The notes below the pieces were generated by a model that had not been told where the DNA came from, did not search any database, and saw only the letters and a program-made list of their open reading frames with translations. Positions 17,869-26,584 of a stretch of 64,000 nt of DNA are shown here, in pieces. How positions within the stretch are numbered: the stretch's first letter is position 1; each line of letters opens with the position of its first letter. The position numbers and the translations under genes are program-made. This DNA comes from Soonwooa sp032078105 (GTDB lineage: Bacteria; Bacteroidota; Bacteroidia; Flavobacteriales; Weeksellaceae), in assembly GCA_046269235.1 (NCBI GenBank), contig JBJZOS010000001.1:434001-498000 (forward strand). The letters are read 5' to 3'.

Positions 17869-19164
17869 CTAAATCGCTTTCACGATAAAATACGATTTTT
17901 TACCTTTTTGAAGTAATAAAAATTTACCGTCGATAAGGTCTTTATCAGAAGCTACAAAATTTTCATTCACTTTTTCTTTATTAATAGAAATCGCATTGCC
18001 CGTTAATTCGCGTTTTGCTTCGCCTTTAGATTTCAAAAAGCCTGATTTTTCAGAAATTAAATCTACAATATTGCTGCCGATAACCTCAGACTTAGCAATT
18101 TCTTTTTGAGGGACACCATCAAAAATTTGTAAAAATAAAGCTTCATCGAGGCTCACCAAATCTTCTGCTGTAGAACGTCCAAAAAGAATTTCCGAAGCCT
18201 TCAAAGCTTTCGCATATTCTTCTTGTCCATGCACCCAAATGGTCACTTCCTCTGCTAATTTTTTCTGAAGCTGGCGTTCGTGTGGTGCTGTTTTATGTTC
18301 AGCAATCAAGGCTTCGATAACATCTTTGTCCAAGAATGTGTAGTATTTTATAAAACGCTCGGCATCTTCATCGGTTGCATTTAACCAGAATTGGTAAAAT
18401 TGGTAAGGCGATGTTCTTTTGGCATCTAGCCAATAGTTTTCACCACTTTCAGATTTCCCAAATTTGGAACCGTCAGCTTTAGTAATCAATTTTGTGGTCA
18501 ACGCAAAGGCTTCTCCTTGCACTTTACGACGGATAAGTTCTGTTCCTGTGGTGATATTTCCCCATTGGTCAGAACCTCCCATTTGCAGCTTGATACCTTT
18601 GGTTTGGTATAGGTGAAGGTAGTCGTAACCTTGCATCAATTGGTATGTAAATTCTGTAAAACTCATTCCGTCGGCGCCATCTTCACCAGAGAAACGTTTC
18701 TTAACAGAGTCTTTCGCCATCATGTAATTTACCGTAATATGTTTACCAATATTTTTTGCAAAATCTAGGAAAGACACCTCTTTCATCCAGTCGTAATTGT
18801 TCACCAATTCTGCTTTGTTAGATTCGTTACCGTCAAAGTTTAAGAAGCGCGACAATTGACCTTTAAGACAATCTACGTAATACAAAAGGGTAGCCTCATC
18901 TAACAGATTTCGTTCTGCGGATTTTCCAGATGGGTCACCAATCATCCCCGTCGCACCACCAACCAAAGCAACAGGTTTGTGTCCATGACGTTGAAAATGA
19001 GCCAAAATTTTAATTGGAATCAAACTTCCGATGTGTAACGAATCTGCAGTTGGGTCAAAACCAATATAGGCTGTGGTCATCTCTTTTTCAAGTTGCTCCT
19101 CAATCCCGGGCGTCATGTCGGCAAAAAGCCCGCGCCATTTTAGTTCTTCAATAAATGCATTCAT
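17869..19164 (-). CDS. tyrS: Tyrosyl-tRNA synthetase
   Basis: Charges tRNA-Tyr. The 431 residues are the bacterial TyrRS length. Seen: the class I HIGH-like motif DSLHIGSLIPI (about residue 43), GDPSGKSAERNLL, the tyrosine-binding YQLMQGYDYLHL and QMGGSDQWGNI, the KMSKS equivalent KFGKS (about 230) and a C-terminal S4 domain with a final FIVKAI. A -7 box TAACTTTG lies 19 nt before the start, so it has its own promoter after the trp operon. Confidence 0.97.
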   Translation of the reverse strand: MNAFIEELKWRGLFADMTPGIEEQLEKEMTTAYIGFDPTADSLHIGSLIPIKILAHFQRHGHKPVALVGGATGMIGDPSGKSAERNLLDEATLLYYVDCLKGQLSRFLNFDGNESNKAELVNNYDWMKEVSFLDFAKNIGKHITVNYMMAKDSVKKRFSGEDGADGMSFTEFTYQLMQGYDYLHLYQTKGIKLQMGGSDQWGNITTGTELIRRKVQGEAFALTTKLITKADGSKFGKSESGENYWLDAKRTSPYQFYQFWLNATDEDAERFIKYYTFLDKDVIEALIAEHKTAPHERQLQKKLAEEVTIWVHGQEEYAKALKASEILFGRSTAEDLVSLDEALFLQIFDGVPQKEIAKSEVIGSNIVDLISEKSGFLKSKGEAKRELTGNAISINKEKVNENFVASDKDLIDGKFLLLQKGKKSYFIVKAI

Positions 19165-19230
19165 TCGGTTAAAATTTAATTTGCAAAGTTAAGTAATTGC
19201 TTTCTCCCACGACTAATAAAAGCACTGATA

Positions 19231-19324
19231 ATTGTTAGGAGCCAAAAACCTGCTTTGGCTCCGCCGAACCACTTCGTTAGGTTTCCACTATATCTTTTGT
19301 GTTGTCGCTTCCATCAGTACTAGG
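19231..19324 (-). repeat. Degenerate member of interspersed structured repeat (copy 4)
   Basis: Read on the minus strand it has the blocks GATGGAAGCG, AAAAGATATAGTGGA and GGCTCCTAACAAT, which parallel the blocks of the copy at 53429-53541. It contains a hairpin GGAGCCAAA/TTTGGCTCC near its 3' end. It lies between trpA and tyrS. Confidence 0.5.
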
Positions 19325-19337
19325 AGATTTCTTATAA

Positions 19338-20072
19338 TCAGGATAGGATTGATTTCACAAAATTGGAAGCTTCAGATTCCCAATTTTTATTTTCGAGGAG
19401 GACTTTCACAAAAGCCGTCCCGATAATACCACCTTGCAGATTTTCCGTCACCGAATCAAAATCTTGTTTATTTTTAATTCCGAAACCAACATAAACCGGA
19501 TTTTTAAGATTAAGCGAAGCAAGTCGACTCAGATAATCAACATTTTTCAAAGTTGCATTGGCGTTTCCTGTGGTCGAAGAAGAACTTACCGCATACAAAA
19601 ATCCAGAACTTAACGAATCCAAATATTTGATGCGCTCTTCGGAAGTTTCGGGTGTTACCAAAAATGAAAAATTGATGCTGTATTTTTCTAAAATTTTGCC
19701 GTATTGTTTCTCAAATTCGAAAGCTGGAAGATCCGGAATTATTAATCCTGAAACACCAACTTCCTGACATTTTCGACAAAATTTTTCAAATCCAAATTGC
19801 AAAACGGGATTAATATATCCCATCAAAACTTTTGGAATCGTGACAGAATTTTTTATTTCTACAAGTTGTTCAAATAATTTTGTGATGGTCATTCCGTTTT
19901 TCAACGCCAAAAGGTGAGCGTCTTGGATAATTGGTCCATCTGCAACAGGATCCGAATATGGAATACCAATTTCCATCATACCTGCCCCAGAATCTTGAAT
20001 AATTTTTGCGATTTTTCCAGTGTCATCCAATTGCGGGGCGCCCGCTGTAAAGTATATATTGATTTTTTTCAT
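19338..20072 (-). CDS. trpA: Tryptophan synthase alpha chain
   Basis: Cleaves indole-3-glycerol phosphate to indole, which passes to TrpB. The 244 residues form a TIM barrel with the catalytic Glu in MMEIGIPYSDPVADGP, the Asp in IIPDLPAFE, and the phosphate-binding VYVGFGIKNKQD and GGIIGTAFVKVL. Last gene of the trp operon, separated from trpB by 269 nt that hold a structured repeat. Confidence 0.96.
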   Translation of the reverse strand: MKKINIYFTAGAPQLDDTGKIAKIIQDSGAGMMEIGIPYSDPVADGPIIQDAHLLALKNGMTITKLFEQLVEIKNSVTIPKVLMGYINPVLQFGFEKFCRKCQEVGVSGLIIPDLPAFEFEKQYGKILEKYSINFSFLVTPETSEERIKYLDSLSSGFLYAVSSSSTTGNANATLKNVDYLSRLASLNLKNPVYVGFGIKNKQDFDSVTENLQGGIIGTAFVKVLLENKNWESEASNFVKSILS

Positions 20073-20235
20073 TTTTTTTGAAAAGTTAGATTTTAGAGGT
20101 TAGAAATTAAGTTATTTGAGCGACTGTTATTTCGACCTTAGGTGAAATCTCATGTTTTAAAGACATTCCTTACTTCTACTTCGACAAGGTCAGTGTTCAT
20201 TCGAAATGGCAATTTTTTTTATGGATAACAACGTT

Positions 20236-20338
20236 GCGACCCGGCTTGAGCGGAGCTCTTTTCTTTGTTTTTCGGCGGCGAAGCTGCCGAAAAACAAAGA
20301 AAAAGCGAGAGTGGAAGACGGAAATTGTCGCCCAAAAA
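20236..20338 (+). repeat. Interspersed structured repeat between trpB and trpA (copy 1)
   Basis: Conserved 5' block GCGACCCGGCTTGAGCGGA, a central hairpin (TTTCTTTGTTTTTCGGC with GCCGAAAAACAAAGAAA, 17 bp) and a 3' block AGTGGAAGACGGAAATTGTCGCCCAAAAA in the order seen in copy 2. The ends pair as GCGAC/GTCGC. The hairpin has no T-run, so it is not a standard terminator. Confidence 0.7.
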
Positions 20339-20341
20339 CTT

Positions 20342-21538
20342 TTAAATGGAATAGCTATCTACTAAATGTTTCAAGTATGTTTCCATATCCTTATCACCAC
20401 GACCAGAAAGACAAATGACCACAACATCGTCTTTTTCGAATTTCTTTTTGTCTAAAACCGCCAAGGCGTGCGCCGATTCTAATGCAGGAATAATTCCTTC
20501 AAGTTTTGTCAATTCAAAAGCTGATTTTAGGGCTTCATCATCGTTGATACTGAAAAATTCTGCGCGTTTTTCTTTGAAGAGATTAGCGTGCATCGGTCCA
20601 ATTCCCGGATAATCCAAACCGGCAGAAATTGAATGTGGTTCGATAACTTGGCCATCTGCAGTCTGCATCACCAAACTTTGGCTACCATGCAAAACGCCCA
20701 AAGTCCCAAGGAAAGTAGTCGCCGCCGACTTGCCAGAATCGATGCCCAAACCGCCAGCTTCCGCCGCGATAATTTTGACTTCTGGTTGGTTTACAAAATG
20801 ATAATAAGTCCCTGCTGCATTGCTGCCTCCGCCAACACAAGCGATAACATAATCTGGATTTTCGCGACCAATTTGTTCATGTAGTTGCTCTTTAATTTCT
20901 TTTGAAATTACACTTTGAAACCTCGCCACCAAATCTGGAAAAGGATGCGGCCCAACAACGCTGCCAATGATGTAATGCGTTGTTGTTGGATGGTTGATCC
21001 AATCGCGTAAAGCTTCATTCACCGCATCTTTTAAAGTTTTTGATCCCGAAGTGGCAGGGACCACTTTTGCGCCCAACATTTTCATTCTCGCCACATTGGG
21101 AGCTTGTCTTGCAATGTCTATTTTGCCCATGTATACGATGCATTCCAGGCCGAGAAGTGCACAAGCTGTCGCCGTTGCAACGCCGTGTTGGCCAGCACCG
21201 GTTTCTGCAATAATGCGATATTTTCCAAGCTTTTTTGCTAGCAAAGCTTGGCCAAGTGCATTATTGATTTTGTGTGCGCCAGTGTGGTTGAGATCTTCGC
21301 GTTTTAAATAAACATTTGTTCCGTATTTTTCGCTAAGATTTTTCGAAAAATAAAGCGGTGTTGCACGTCCAACATAATTTTTTAAAAGCGCTTGATATTC
21401 GTTTTGGAAATCTTCGGAGTCGATGATCTCTAAATATTGTTCTTGTAATTCTTTGACATTAGGGAACAACATTTCGGGGATAAATGCACCACCGAATTCG
21501 CCGTAATAGCCGTTTTTATCTGGGTTTTTAAAATTCAT
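20342..21538 (-). CDS. trpB: Tryptophan synthase beta chain
   Basis: PLP enzyme that condenses indole with serine. The 398 residues carry the PLP lysine in LNHTGAHKINNALGQ (about 90), the Glu in IIAETGAGQHGVATA, the phosphate-binding GGGSNAAGTY, and the C-terminal CLSGRGDKD. It is the standard TrpB1 form. It lies 20 nt downstream of trpF. Confidence 0.98.
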   Translation of the reverse strand: MNFKNPDKNGYYGEFGGAFIPEMLFPNVKELQEQYLEIIDSEDFQNEYQALLKNYVGRATPLYFSKNLSEKYGTNVYLKREDLNHTGAHKINNALGQALLAKKLGKYRIIAETGAGQHGVATATACALLGLECIVYMGKIDIARQAPNVARMKMLGAKVVPATSGSKTLKDAVNEALRDWINHPTTTHYIIGSVVGPHPFPDLVARFQSVISKEIKEQLHEQIGRENPDYVIACVGGGSNAAGTYYHFVNQPEVKIIAAEAGGLGIDSGKSAATTFLGTLGVLHGSQSLVMQTADGQVIEPHSISAGLDYPGIGPMHANLFKEKRAEFFSINDDEALKSAFELTKLEGIIPALESAHALAVLDKKKFEKDDVVVICLSGRGDKDMETYLKHLVDSYSI

Positions 21539-21558
21539 TATTTCTTAGATATTAGAGT

Positions 21559-22236
21559 TTAGATGTTAGCAATGAGATTTTTAAAATCAATAATTTTTTG
21601 AATGTTTTTATTTCCTGCTTCGATTTCAAATTTTGAATTGATGTCTAAAGCAAATGGTTGTTGTTTAATAGTTGAGAGTTGTTGGATATTCTCGTTTGAA
21701 ATTCCTCCGCTTAAAAAGTAAGGCAAAGGAATTGCTAATTCGTTTAACGTTGACCAATCAAAGCTTTTTCCGGTTCCGCCAAAGGCTTGAGAATCCGTAT
21801 CGAATAAGAGATTTGAGATTTGAGATTTTAGTTTTGAGATTTTTTCGATCTTTTTTTTCAAATCTGTAAAATCTTGTCCAATTCTAAATACTTTAATTAT
21901 TTCAATGTTTTTTTCTAATTTTTTTCTTAATTCAAAAATATATTCCTCCGTTTCATCGCCATGCAATTGTATGAAATTGAGTTGTGCTTTTTCAGAAATA
22001 TTTACAATGTTATCAATACTTTCATTTACAAATACACCAACTTTTCCCTGATGATTGATTTTTGAAATTTGCTCTAAAGTCAAATGATTTAGCACAAATC
22101 TTGGTGATTTTTCATAGAATATAAAGCCCAAAAAATCCACTTTCAAGTTAATTAATTCTTGAATTTGATCGAGTTTTGTTAAGCCACAAACTTTGAGTTG
22201 GATTTGAGATTTGAGATTTGAGATTTGAAATTCCAT
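21559..22236 (-). CDS. trpF: Phosphoribosylanthranilate isomerase, with internal 7-nt repeats
   Basis: Isomerises phosphoribosylanthranilate in tryptophan synthesis. Seen: LKVCGLTKLDQIQEL, LGFIFYEKSPRFV, VGVFVNES, FIQLHGDE, LLFDTDSQAFGGTGKSFDW and LSGGISNENIQQL. The first codons come from four exact tandem copies of a 7-nt unit (22201-22228) and three copies of GAGATTT recur at 21808-21828. Because 7 is not a multiple of 3, copy-number change at the first site would shift the frame between start codon and domain. The resulting N-terminal peptide (MEFQISNLKSQIQ) is not part of the usual family fold. Confidence 0.95.
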   Translation of the reverse strand: MEFQISNLKSQIQLKVCGLTKLDQIQELINLKVDFLGFIFYEKSPRFVLNHLTLEQISKINHQGKVGVFVNESIDNIVNISEKAQLNFIQLHGDETEEYIFELRKKLEKNIEIIKVFRIGQDFTDLKKKIEKISKLKSQISNLLFDTDSQAFGGTGKSFDWSTLNELAIPLPYFLSGGISNENIQQLSTIKQQPFALDINSKFEIEAGNKNIQKIIDFKNLIANI

Positions 22237-22238
22237 TG

Positions 22239-23018
22239 TTAAATTTTTACGTTTGATACAAATTCTTCAAATTTCTTTCCTGGATTTTCGTTTTTCATAA
22301 AATATTCGCCCATCAAAAATCCGTCAAAACCTTTGTTTTTTAAAAAATTAAAATCTTCTTCATGGTAAATTCCACTTTCTGCGATGGAAAAAATATCTTT
22401 TGGAAGTTGGTTTTTCAAATCTACTGAATGTTGTAAATCTACTTCGAAATCTTTTAAATTTCGGTTGTTAATTCCCACAAAATCAACCTTGCTATTAATA
22501 TGTTTCAATTCTTCTTCCGAGTGAATTTCTAATAAAACTTCAAGATTAAGTCGGTGCGCTAAATCTGTAAATTCTGAAACTTGTGTTGGCGAAAGACAAG
22601 CTGCAATCAACAAAATGACATCAGCGCCGATTGCTTTTGCTTCATAAAATTGATACGAATCTATCATGAAATCCTTACGCAAAATCGGAATGTTAATGTG
22701 ATTTCGGACTGATAGAATATCCTCAAAATTTCCTCCAAAAAAATCATAATCTGTCAAAATAGAAACCGCGCTTGCTCCAAATGTTTCGTAAGCGGTTACA
22801 ACTTCCAAAGATGAAAAGTGGTTGTTGATAATACCTTTACTTGGCGATTGTCTTTTGAATTCTGCAATGATGCCAGATTTGGATTTTAAAGTGTTTTTTA
22901 AGGAAATTGTTTCTCTGTTAAAAAACTCGAAATCTTCTAAATGTTGAAGGCTGATTTTCGTTTTTGAAACCTCCAGTTCTTGCTTTTTGCGTTCTATGAT
23001 TTTATCTAAAATTGTCAT
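22239..23018 (-). CDS. trpC: Indole-3-glycerol phosphate synthase
   Basis: Closes the indole ring in tryptophan synthesis. Start MTILDKIIERKKQELEVSK (ATG at 23018) is preferred; a longer reading would add 17 unlike residues. The 259 residues contain IIAEFKRQSPSKGIIN with the catalytic Lys, VSILTDYDFFGG, ILRKDFMIDSYQ, VGINNRNLKDF and SIAESGI. It lies 2 nt upstream of trpF and is therefore coupled to it. Confidence 0.97.
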   Translation of the reverse strand: MTILDKIIERKKQELEVSKTKISLQHLEDFEFFNRETISLKNTLKSKSGIIAEFKRQSPSKGIINNHFSSLEVVTAYETFGASAVSILTDYDFFGGNFEDILSVRNHINIPILRKDFMIDSYQFYEAKAIGADVILLIAACLSPTQVSEFTDLAHRLNLEVLLEIHSEEELKHINSKVDFVGINNRNLKDFEVDLQHSVDLKNQLPKDIFSIAESGIYHEEDFNFLKNKGFDGFLMGEYFMKNENPGKKFEEFVSNVKI

Positions 23019-23123
23019 TTTGTTACTTGATTTTCTATTGTGGTAGAATGTGCGTTTTGACTTATTCAATTTCTTCGTTAGATTTCTGAAGCTTTCGGCT
23101 TTGCTCAGGATAAAAATTATATA

Positions 23124-24107
23124 TTAAAGCAAACTTTGAAAGGCTTTAAGTGCTTTTTTAGAGGCTAAACTTTCGGTTGCTAAAGCCAAACAATCTGAAT
23201 AATTACCATACTTTTCTGTATTGAGCAAAGCCATTGTGGCGTTGACACAAACAACTTTATTTTGAGCTTCCGTCCCTTCGCCTTGTAAAACCGACATAAA
23301 AATTTTGGCCGCTTCGGCTTTGGTTTTTCCTCCAAAAATGTCTCTTGGCTTTAGATTTTGGAAACCTAAATCTTGTGCCGAAAAAATCTTTTCGCCTTGT
23401 TGCGTAAATATCTTGGAGTCAGCTGTTAGCGAGATTTCATCATAACCGTCTAGAGCATTAACTAACATGAAGTTTTTATTTTCCTTTTGAAGTAAATACT
23501 GATAGATTCTTGCAATCTCCAGATTAGCAACGCCAATCATCGAATATTTTGGCTGCGCAGGATTGACCAATGGTCCCATCAAATTGAAAAATGTCTTCAA
23601 ACCCAATTGTTTGCGAAGTGGTGCAACGGTTTTAAGTGCAGGATGAAATAATGGTGCATGCAAAAAACAAATATTGGCTTTTTCTAAATCTTGTTGTAAA
23701 TCTGTCTGAGTCGACTTGAATTTGTAACCCAATTCTTCTAAAACATTGGACGAGCCGCTAACCGAAGAGGCCGCATAATTGCCGTGTTTAGCAACCTTTT
23801 GACCAGTGCCCGCAACTACGAAACTCGCCAACGTGGAAATGTTGAACGTGTCTTTTCCGTCGCCACCTGTCCCGACAATATCTACAACATCGTCTGCGCC
23901 AAGGTCAATTTTGGTGCACAATTGCAATAACGCCTCGCGAAATCCATCAAACTCGTCCAAAGTAATGCTGCGCATCATGAAAACCGTGATGAAAGCTGTG
24001 ACTTCGCTGTCATTGAATTTGTTCATCGAGATTTCTGTCAAAATAGCTTTGGCTTCGGATTTTGAAAGTGTCTGATGATTGAAAAGATATTCTAAAATTT
24101 GTTTCAT
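23124..24107 (-). CDS. trpD: Anthranilate phosphoribosyltransferase
   Basis: Transfers phosphoribose to anthranilate. The 327 residues include the PRPP-binding VGTGGDGKDTFNIST (about residue 78), KHGNYAASSVSGSSNVLEELG, and LMGPLVNPAQPKY in the domain interface. It is the unfused form, with TrpG encoded separately upstream. Confidence 0.97.
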   Translation of the reverse strand: MKQILEYLFNHQTLSKSEAKAILTEISMNKFNDSEVTAFITVFMMRSITLDEFDGFREALLQLCTKIDLGADDVVDIVGTGGDGKDTFNISTLASFVVAGTGQKVAKHGNYAASSVSGSSNVLEELGYKFKSTQTDLQQDLEKANICFLHAPLFHPALKTVAPLRKQLGLKTFFNLMGPLVNPAQPKYSMIGVANLEIARIYQYLLQKENKNFMLVNALDGYDEISLTADSKIFTQQGEKIFSAQDLGFQNLKPRDIFGGKTKAEAAKIFMSVLQGEGTEAQNKVVCVNATMALLNTEKYGNYSDCLALATESLASKKALKAFQSLL

Positions 24108-24163
24108 AATCTGGTTTGGTTTTTAGTTGGCGGTTGTCAGTTTGTGGTTCTTGGATTTAAAAA

Positions 24164-24736
24164 CTAAAAATTTAAAAAATTTTCGAGGATTTGTTTTCCG
24201 TGCGGTGTTAAAATACTTTCGGGATGATATTGCACAGCATGGACATCATAAGTTTTGTGTTTAAGACTCATAATCATACCTTTTTCATCAACTGAAGTGA
24301 TTTCTAATTCTTCTGGAAATGCTTGAGGATTAACTGCCCAAGAATGATATCTCCCAACTTCTAAATTCTCTGGTAAATTCTTAAAAAGCGAATGTTCTTT
24401 AGTTTGATTTGCTGTGGTTGCAACGCCATGGTAAATCTCGGAAAGGTTGATTAGGCTTCCGCCAAAAGCTTCTGCAATCGCCTGCTGACCGAGGCACACG
24501 CCGAAAATGGATTTGGTGGGCGCGTAGGTTTTGATGACTTCTAAAAGTATACCTGCCTCAGATGGAATACCGGGACCGGGAGAAAGTATGATTTTGTCAT
24601 ACTTCTGAATTTCGTCAATAGAAATTTCATCGTTCCTAAAAACGTCAACTTCATGACCTGTGATTTGTTGTATGATCTGCACAAGGTTATATGTAAAGCT
24701 GTCGTAGTTATCGAAGACTAATATATTGTTTTTCAT
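24164..24736 (-). CDS. trpG: Anthranilate synthase component II (glutamine amidotransferase)
   Basis: Supplies ammonia to TrpE. The 190 residues are a class I amidotransferase: LVFDNYDSFTYNLVQ, ILSPGPGIPSEAG, nucleophile Cys in FGVCLGQQAIAEAFGG (about 80), and the His and Glu in QYHPESILTP. A similar protein could serve folate synthesis (PabA), but its operon position makes TrpG the better call. Confidence 0.95.
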   Translation of the reverse strand: MKNNILVFDNYDSFTYNLVQIIQQITGHEVDVFRNDEISIDEIQKYDKIILSPGPGIPSEAGILLEVIKTYAPTKSIFGVCLGQQAIAEAFGGSLINLSEIYHGVATTANQTKEHSLFKNLPENLEVGRYHSWAVNPQAFPEELEITSVDEKGMIMSLKHKTYDVHAVQYHPESILTPHGKQILENFLNF

Positions 24737-24885
24737 GTTTTTCTTTTTTGTAATAAATTATAGTAAAACAAATAGGATTTGCCCTATTCTTTGTTAAGGC
24801 GTCCTCTTGGACTTTTATTGTTACACATCATTATTTGTCGATTGATAAAATATAGATTTCAAAAACTCATTATTATCCTTCATTT

Positions 24886-24978
24886 GCAGCCCGACTTGAG
24901 CGGAACTCCTTTTTTGAATTGCAAAAGCTTTGGCAAAAAAAGAGTGGGAGCGGAAGGCGGAAATGCTGCCCAAAAATT
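24886..24978 (+). repeat. Interspersed structured repeat between trpE and trpG (copy 2)
   Basis: 5' block GCAGCCCGACTTGAGCGGA and 3' block GAGTGGGAGCGGAAGGCGG, then AAATGCTGCCCAAAAATT, flank a variable centre. The ends pair as GCAGC/GCTGC where copy 1 has GCGAC/GTCGC: two compensatory changes, which supports an RNA structure. It occupies much of the 240-nt gap between trpE and trpG. Confidence 0.7.
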
Positions 24979-26398
24979 AATGCATTTTTTCAGCTTTGGA
25001 AATCGCTTTTTTGAGTGCTCCTAATTTATTATTGACTTCTTGGAGTTCATTTTCTGGGATTGATTTTGCCACCAAACCTGCACCAGCTTGATAATACAGT
25101 CGGTTGTCTTTGCTCAAAAAAGTACGTATCATAATCGCTTGATTGCAACTGCCGTCGAAACCAACAAAACCTATACAACCTGCATAAAAACTGCGCGAAG
25201 TCTTTTCGTAATCGTCAATCAACTGCATTGCGCGATATTTGGGTGCGCCACTCAAAGTGCCTTGTGGAAAGGTCGTTGCAATCATTTCGTAAGGATTTTG
25301 ATTTTCTGAAACATAGGCAACAACTTCCGAAACCATGTGAATAACATGCGAAAAGAAATGAATTTTTTTGAGTTTTGAAACTGTTGTATTTTTCCCATGA
25401 ATACTCAAATCATTGCGCGCCAAGTCCACCAACATTGTGTGTTCTGCATTTTCTTTCGGGTCTTTTTTGAGTTCTTCAGCAGCTTGTAGATCTGTTTCTA
25501 CATTTCCTGTTCGTTTGAAAGTCCCCGCAATAGGATGAATAATAGCTTTCCCGTCCTTAATGATTAATTGACTTTCTGGACTGGAACCCATTAATTTGTA
25601 ATCACCATAATCGAAGAAGAATAAGTAAGGTGAAGGATTAATATTGCGTAGAGCACGATAAACATTGAATTCGTCACCGCGAAATTGTTGCTCAAATCTT
25701 CTGCTTAACACCAATTGAAAAACATCGCCACGGAAACAGTGTTTCTTGGCAATTTCTACCAAATCTAGATAGTCTTGATCGGTAAGATTTGAAGTTTCTT
25801 CACCGATTTTTTCGAAGGGAAAGATTGGTGCATTTTTTTGATTGATGATATTTTCGACTAACGAAAGCTCAGATTTTAGATCATCGATTTTATTTTCGAT
25901 AATGTACATTTCGTCGTTGTGGTGGTTGATTGCAATGACATATTGGTACAATCTGTAACGAAGAAGTGGGATTTTGGTTTCGTCGCCTTTTTCTTTAAAC
26001 TTTATATTTTCAAAGAATGGAATCGCGTCATAGCTCGTATATCCGAAAAGTCCTTGCGCTTGTGTACCGATGTCATGATTTGGCTTTTCGCAGTTGAAAC
26101 TTTGAGAAAATTCTTGAAGAATTTCTGTTAATTTTTGATTTGGTATTTCGACTTTGAAAGGATTTTCTAGAGGGAATTTTAGTTCGGCTTCGTTGTAATT
26201 TCGGATTTCGATGCCTGCAATAGCATTAATGCAAATAAAAGAATAGTTTTTGTCATTGTTTTGATTGCCAGCGCTTTCTAATAAAATAGTGTCACGAAAT
26301 TGATCTCGAAGTCTTAGATAAATGCCGATTGGCGTAAACAAATCGGCTAGTTGAGATTTAACCGATGTTTTGATTTGGATATTGAGTTTGATGTTCAT
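24977..26398 (-). CDS. trpE: Anthranilate synthase component I
   Basis: Converts chorismate to anthranilate and is the usual feedback-controlled step. The 473 residues start MNIKLNIQIKTSV (ATG at 26398). Seen: the chorismate-binding domain with FQLVLSRRFEQQF, GSSPESQLIIKDGKAIIHPIAGT, DLARNDLSIHGK, FSHVIHMVSEVVAYV, FPQGTLSGAPKYRAM and the AGAGLVAKSIPENE tail. An LLES-like tryptophan-binding element (LLESAGN) lies near residue 40. First structural gene after the attenuator. Confidence 0.97.
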   Translation of the reverse strand: MNIKLNIQIKTSVKSQLADLFTPIGIYLRLRDQFRDTILLESAGNQNNDKNYSFICINAIAGIEIRNYNEAELKFPLENPFKVEIPNQKLTEILQEFSQSFNCEKPNHDIGTQAQGLFGYTSYDAIPFFENIKFKEKGDETKIPLLRYRLYQYVIAINHHNDEMYIIENKIDDLKSELSLVENIINQKNAPIFPFEKIGEETSNLTDQDYLDLVEIAKKHCFRGDVFQLVLSRRFEQQFRGDEFNVYRALRNINPSPYLFFFDYGDYKLMGSSPESQLIIKDGKAIIHPIAGTFKRTGNVETDLQAAEELKKDPKENAEHTMLVDLARNDLSIHGKNTTVSKLKKIHFFSHVIHMVSEVVAYVSENQNPYEMIATTFPQGTLSGAPKYRAMQLIDDYEKTSRSFYAGCIGFVGFDGSCNQAIMIRTFLSKDNRLYYQAGAGLVAKSIPENELQEVNNKLGALKKAISKAEKMH

Positions 26399-26440
26399 TT
26401 TTGATATTATTTTTAGTTTGACCAAGCCGCAAAATCCTAC

Positions 26441-26474
26441 AAAAAAAGACTTTAACGGATTCGTCAAAGTCTTT
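26441..26474 (-). terminator. trp attenuator terminator (hairpin 3:4)
   Basis: On the minus strand AAAGACTTTGACG pairs with CGTTAAAGTCTTT (26462-26474 with 26445-26457) across the loop AATC, a 13-bp stem with one G-U pair, and ends in seven T residues. It lies 43 nt before the trpE start. The 5' arm can alternatively pair with the end of the leader peptide gene. Confidence 0.88.
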
Positions 26475-26518
26475 GTGATTTAATATTTTATTTCTACACT
26501 ATACAAAAAGCCGAATAG

Positions 26519-26546
26519 CTTCAAGACCTTGACCAAGATTTTGAAG
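26519..26546 (-). promoter_or_regulatory. trp leader hairpin 1:2 and antiterminator segment
   Basis: Within the leader, CTTCAAAATCTTG pairs with CAAGGTCTTGAAG (12 of 13 positions including one wobble). The same distal arm holds GTCAAGGTCTT (26533-26523), which can instead pair over 11 bp with AAGACTTTGAC (26473-26463), the 5' arm of the terminator. These mutually exclusive pairings are the layout of a ribosome-mediated attenuator. Confidence 0.82.
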
Positions 26547-26580
26547 ACCACCACCAGTTTTTGTTTAATGATAAATTCAT
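26521..26580 (-). CDS. trpL: trp operon leader peptide, 19 residues with WWW
   Basis: ATG at 26580 to TGA at 26523-26521 encodes MNLSLNKN-WWW-SSKSWSRS: three consecutive Trp codons and a fourth five codons later in 19 residues. It lies between a good promoter and the attenuator hairpins of trpEGDCFBA. A ribosome stalled at the Trp run would leave the antiterminator arm free, whereas one at the stop codon would cover it. The -7 box ends only 4 nt before the ATG, so the mRNA is probably leaderless. Too short for normal gene finders. Confidence 0.9.
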   Translation of the reverse strand: MNLSLNKNWWWSSKSWSRS

Positions 26581-26584
26581 GAGG

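Noticed and set aside
20104..20215. Phrases such as ATTTCGACCTTAGGTGAAATCT and TTCATTCGAAATGGCA as a possible regulatory element
   Set aside because: They resemble scattered intergenic repeat debris common in flavobacteria; too degenerate to define here.
20260..20302. Strong hairpin in repeat copy 1 as an intrinsic terminator of the trp operon before trpA
   Set aside because: No T-run follows on either strand, and it is a component of the interspersed repeat.
20415..21311. Frames antisense to trpB
   Set aside because: Shadow frames of a well-supported gene; low-complexity Ser/Ala content and no start signals.
22201..22228. Tandem repeat as a possible CRISPR or minisatellite array
   Set aside because: The unit is 7 nt, there are no spacers, and it lies inside a coding region.
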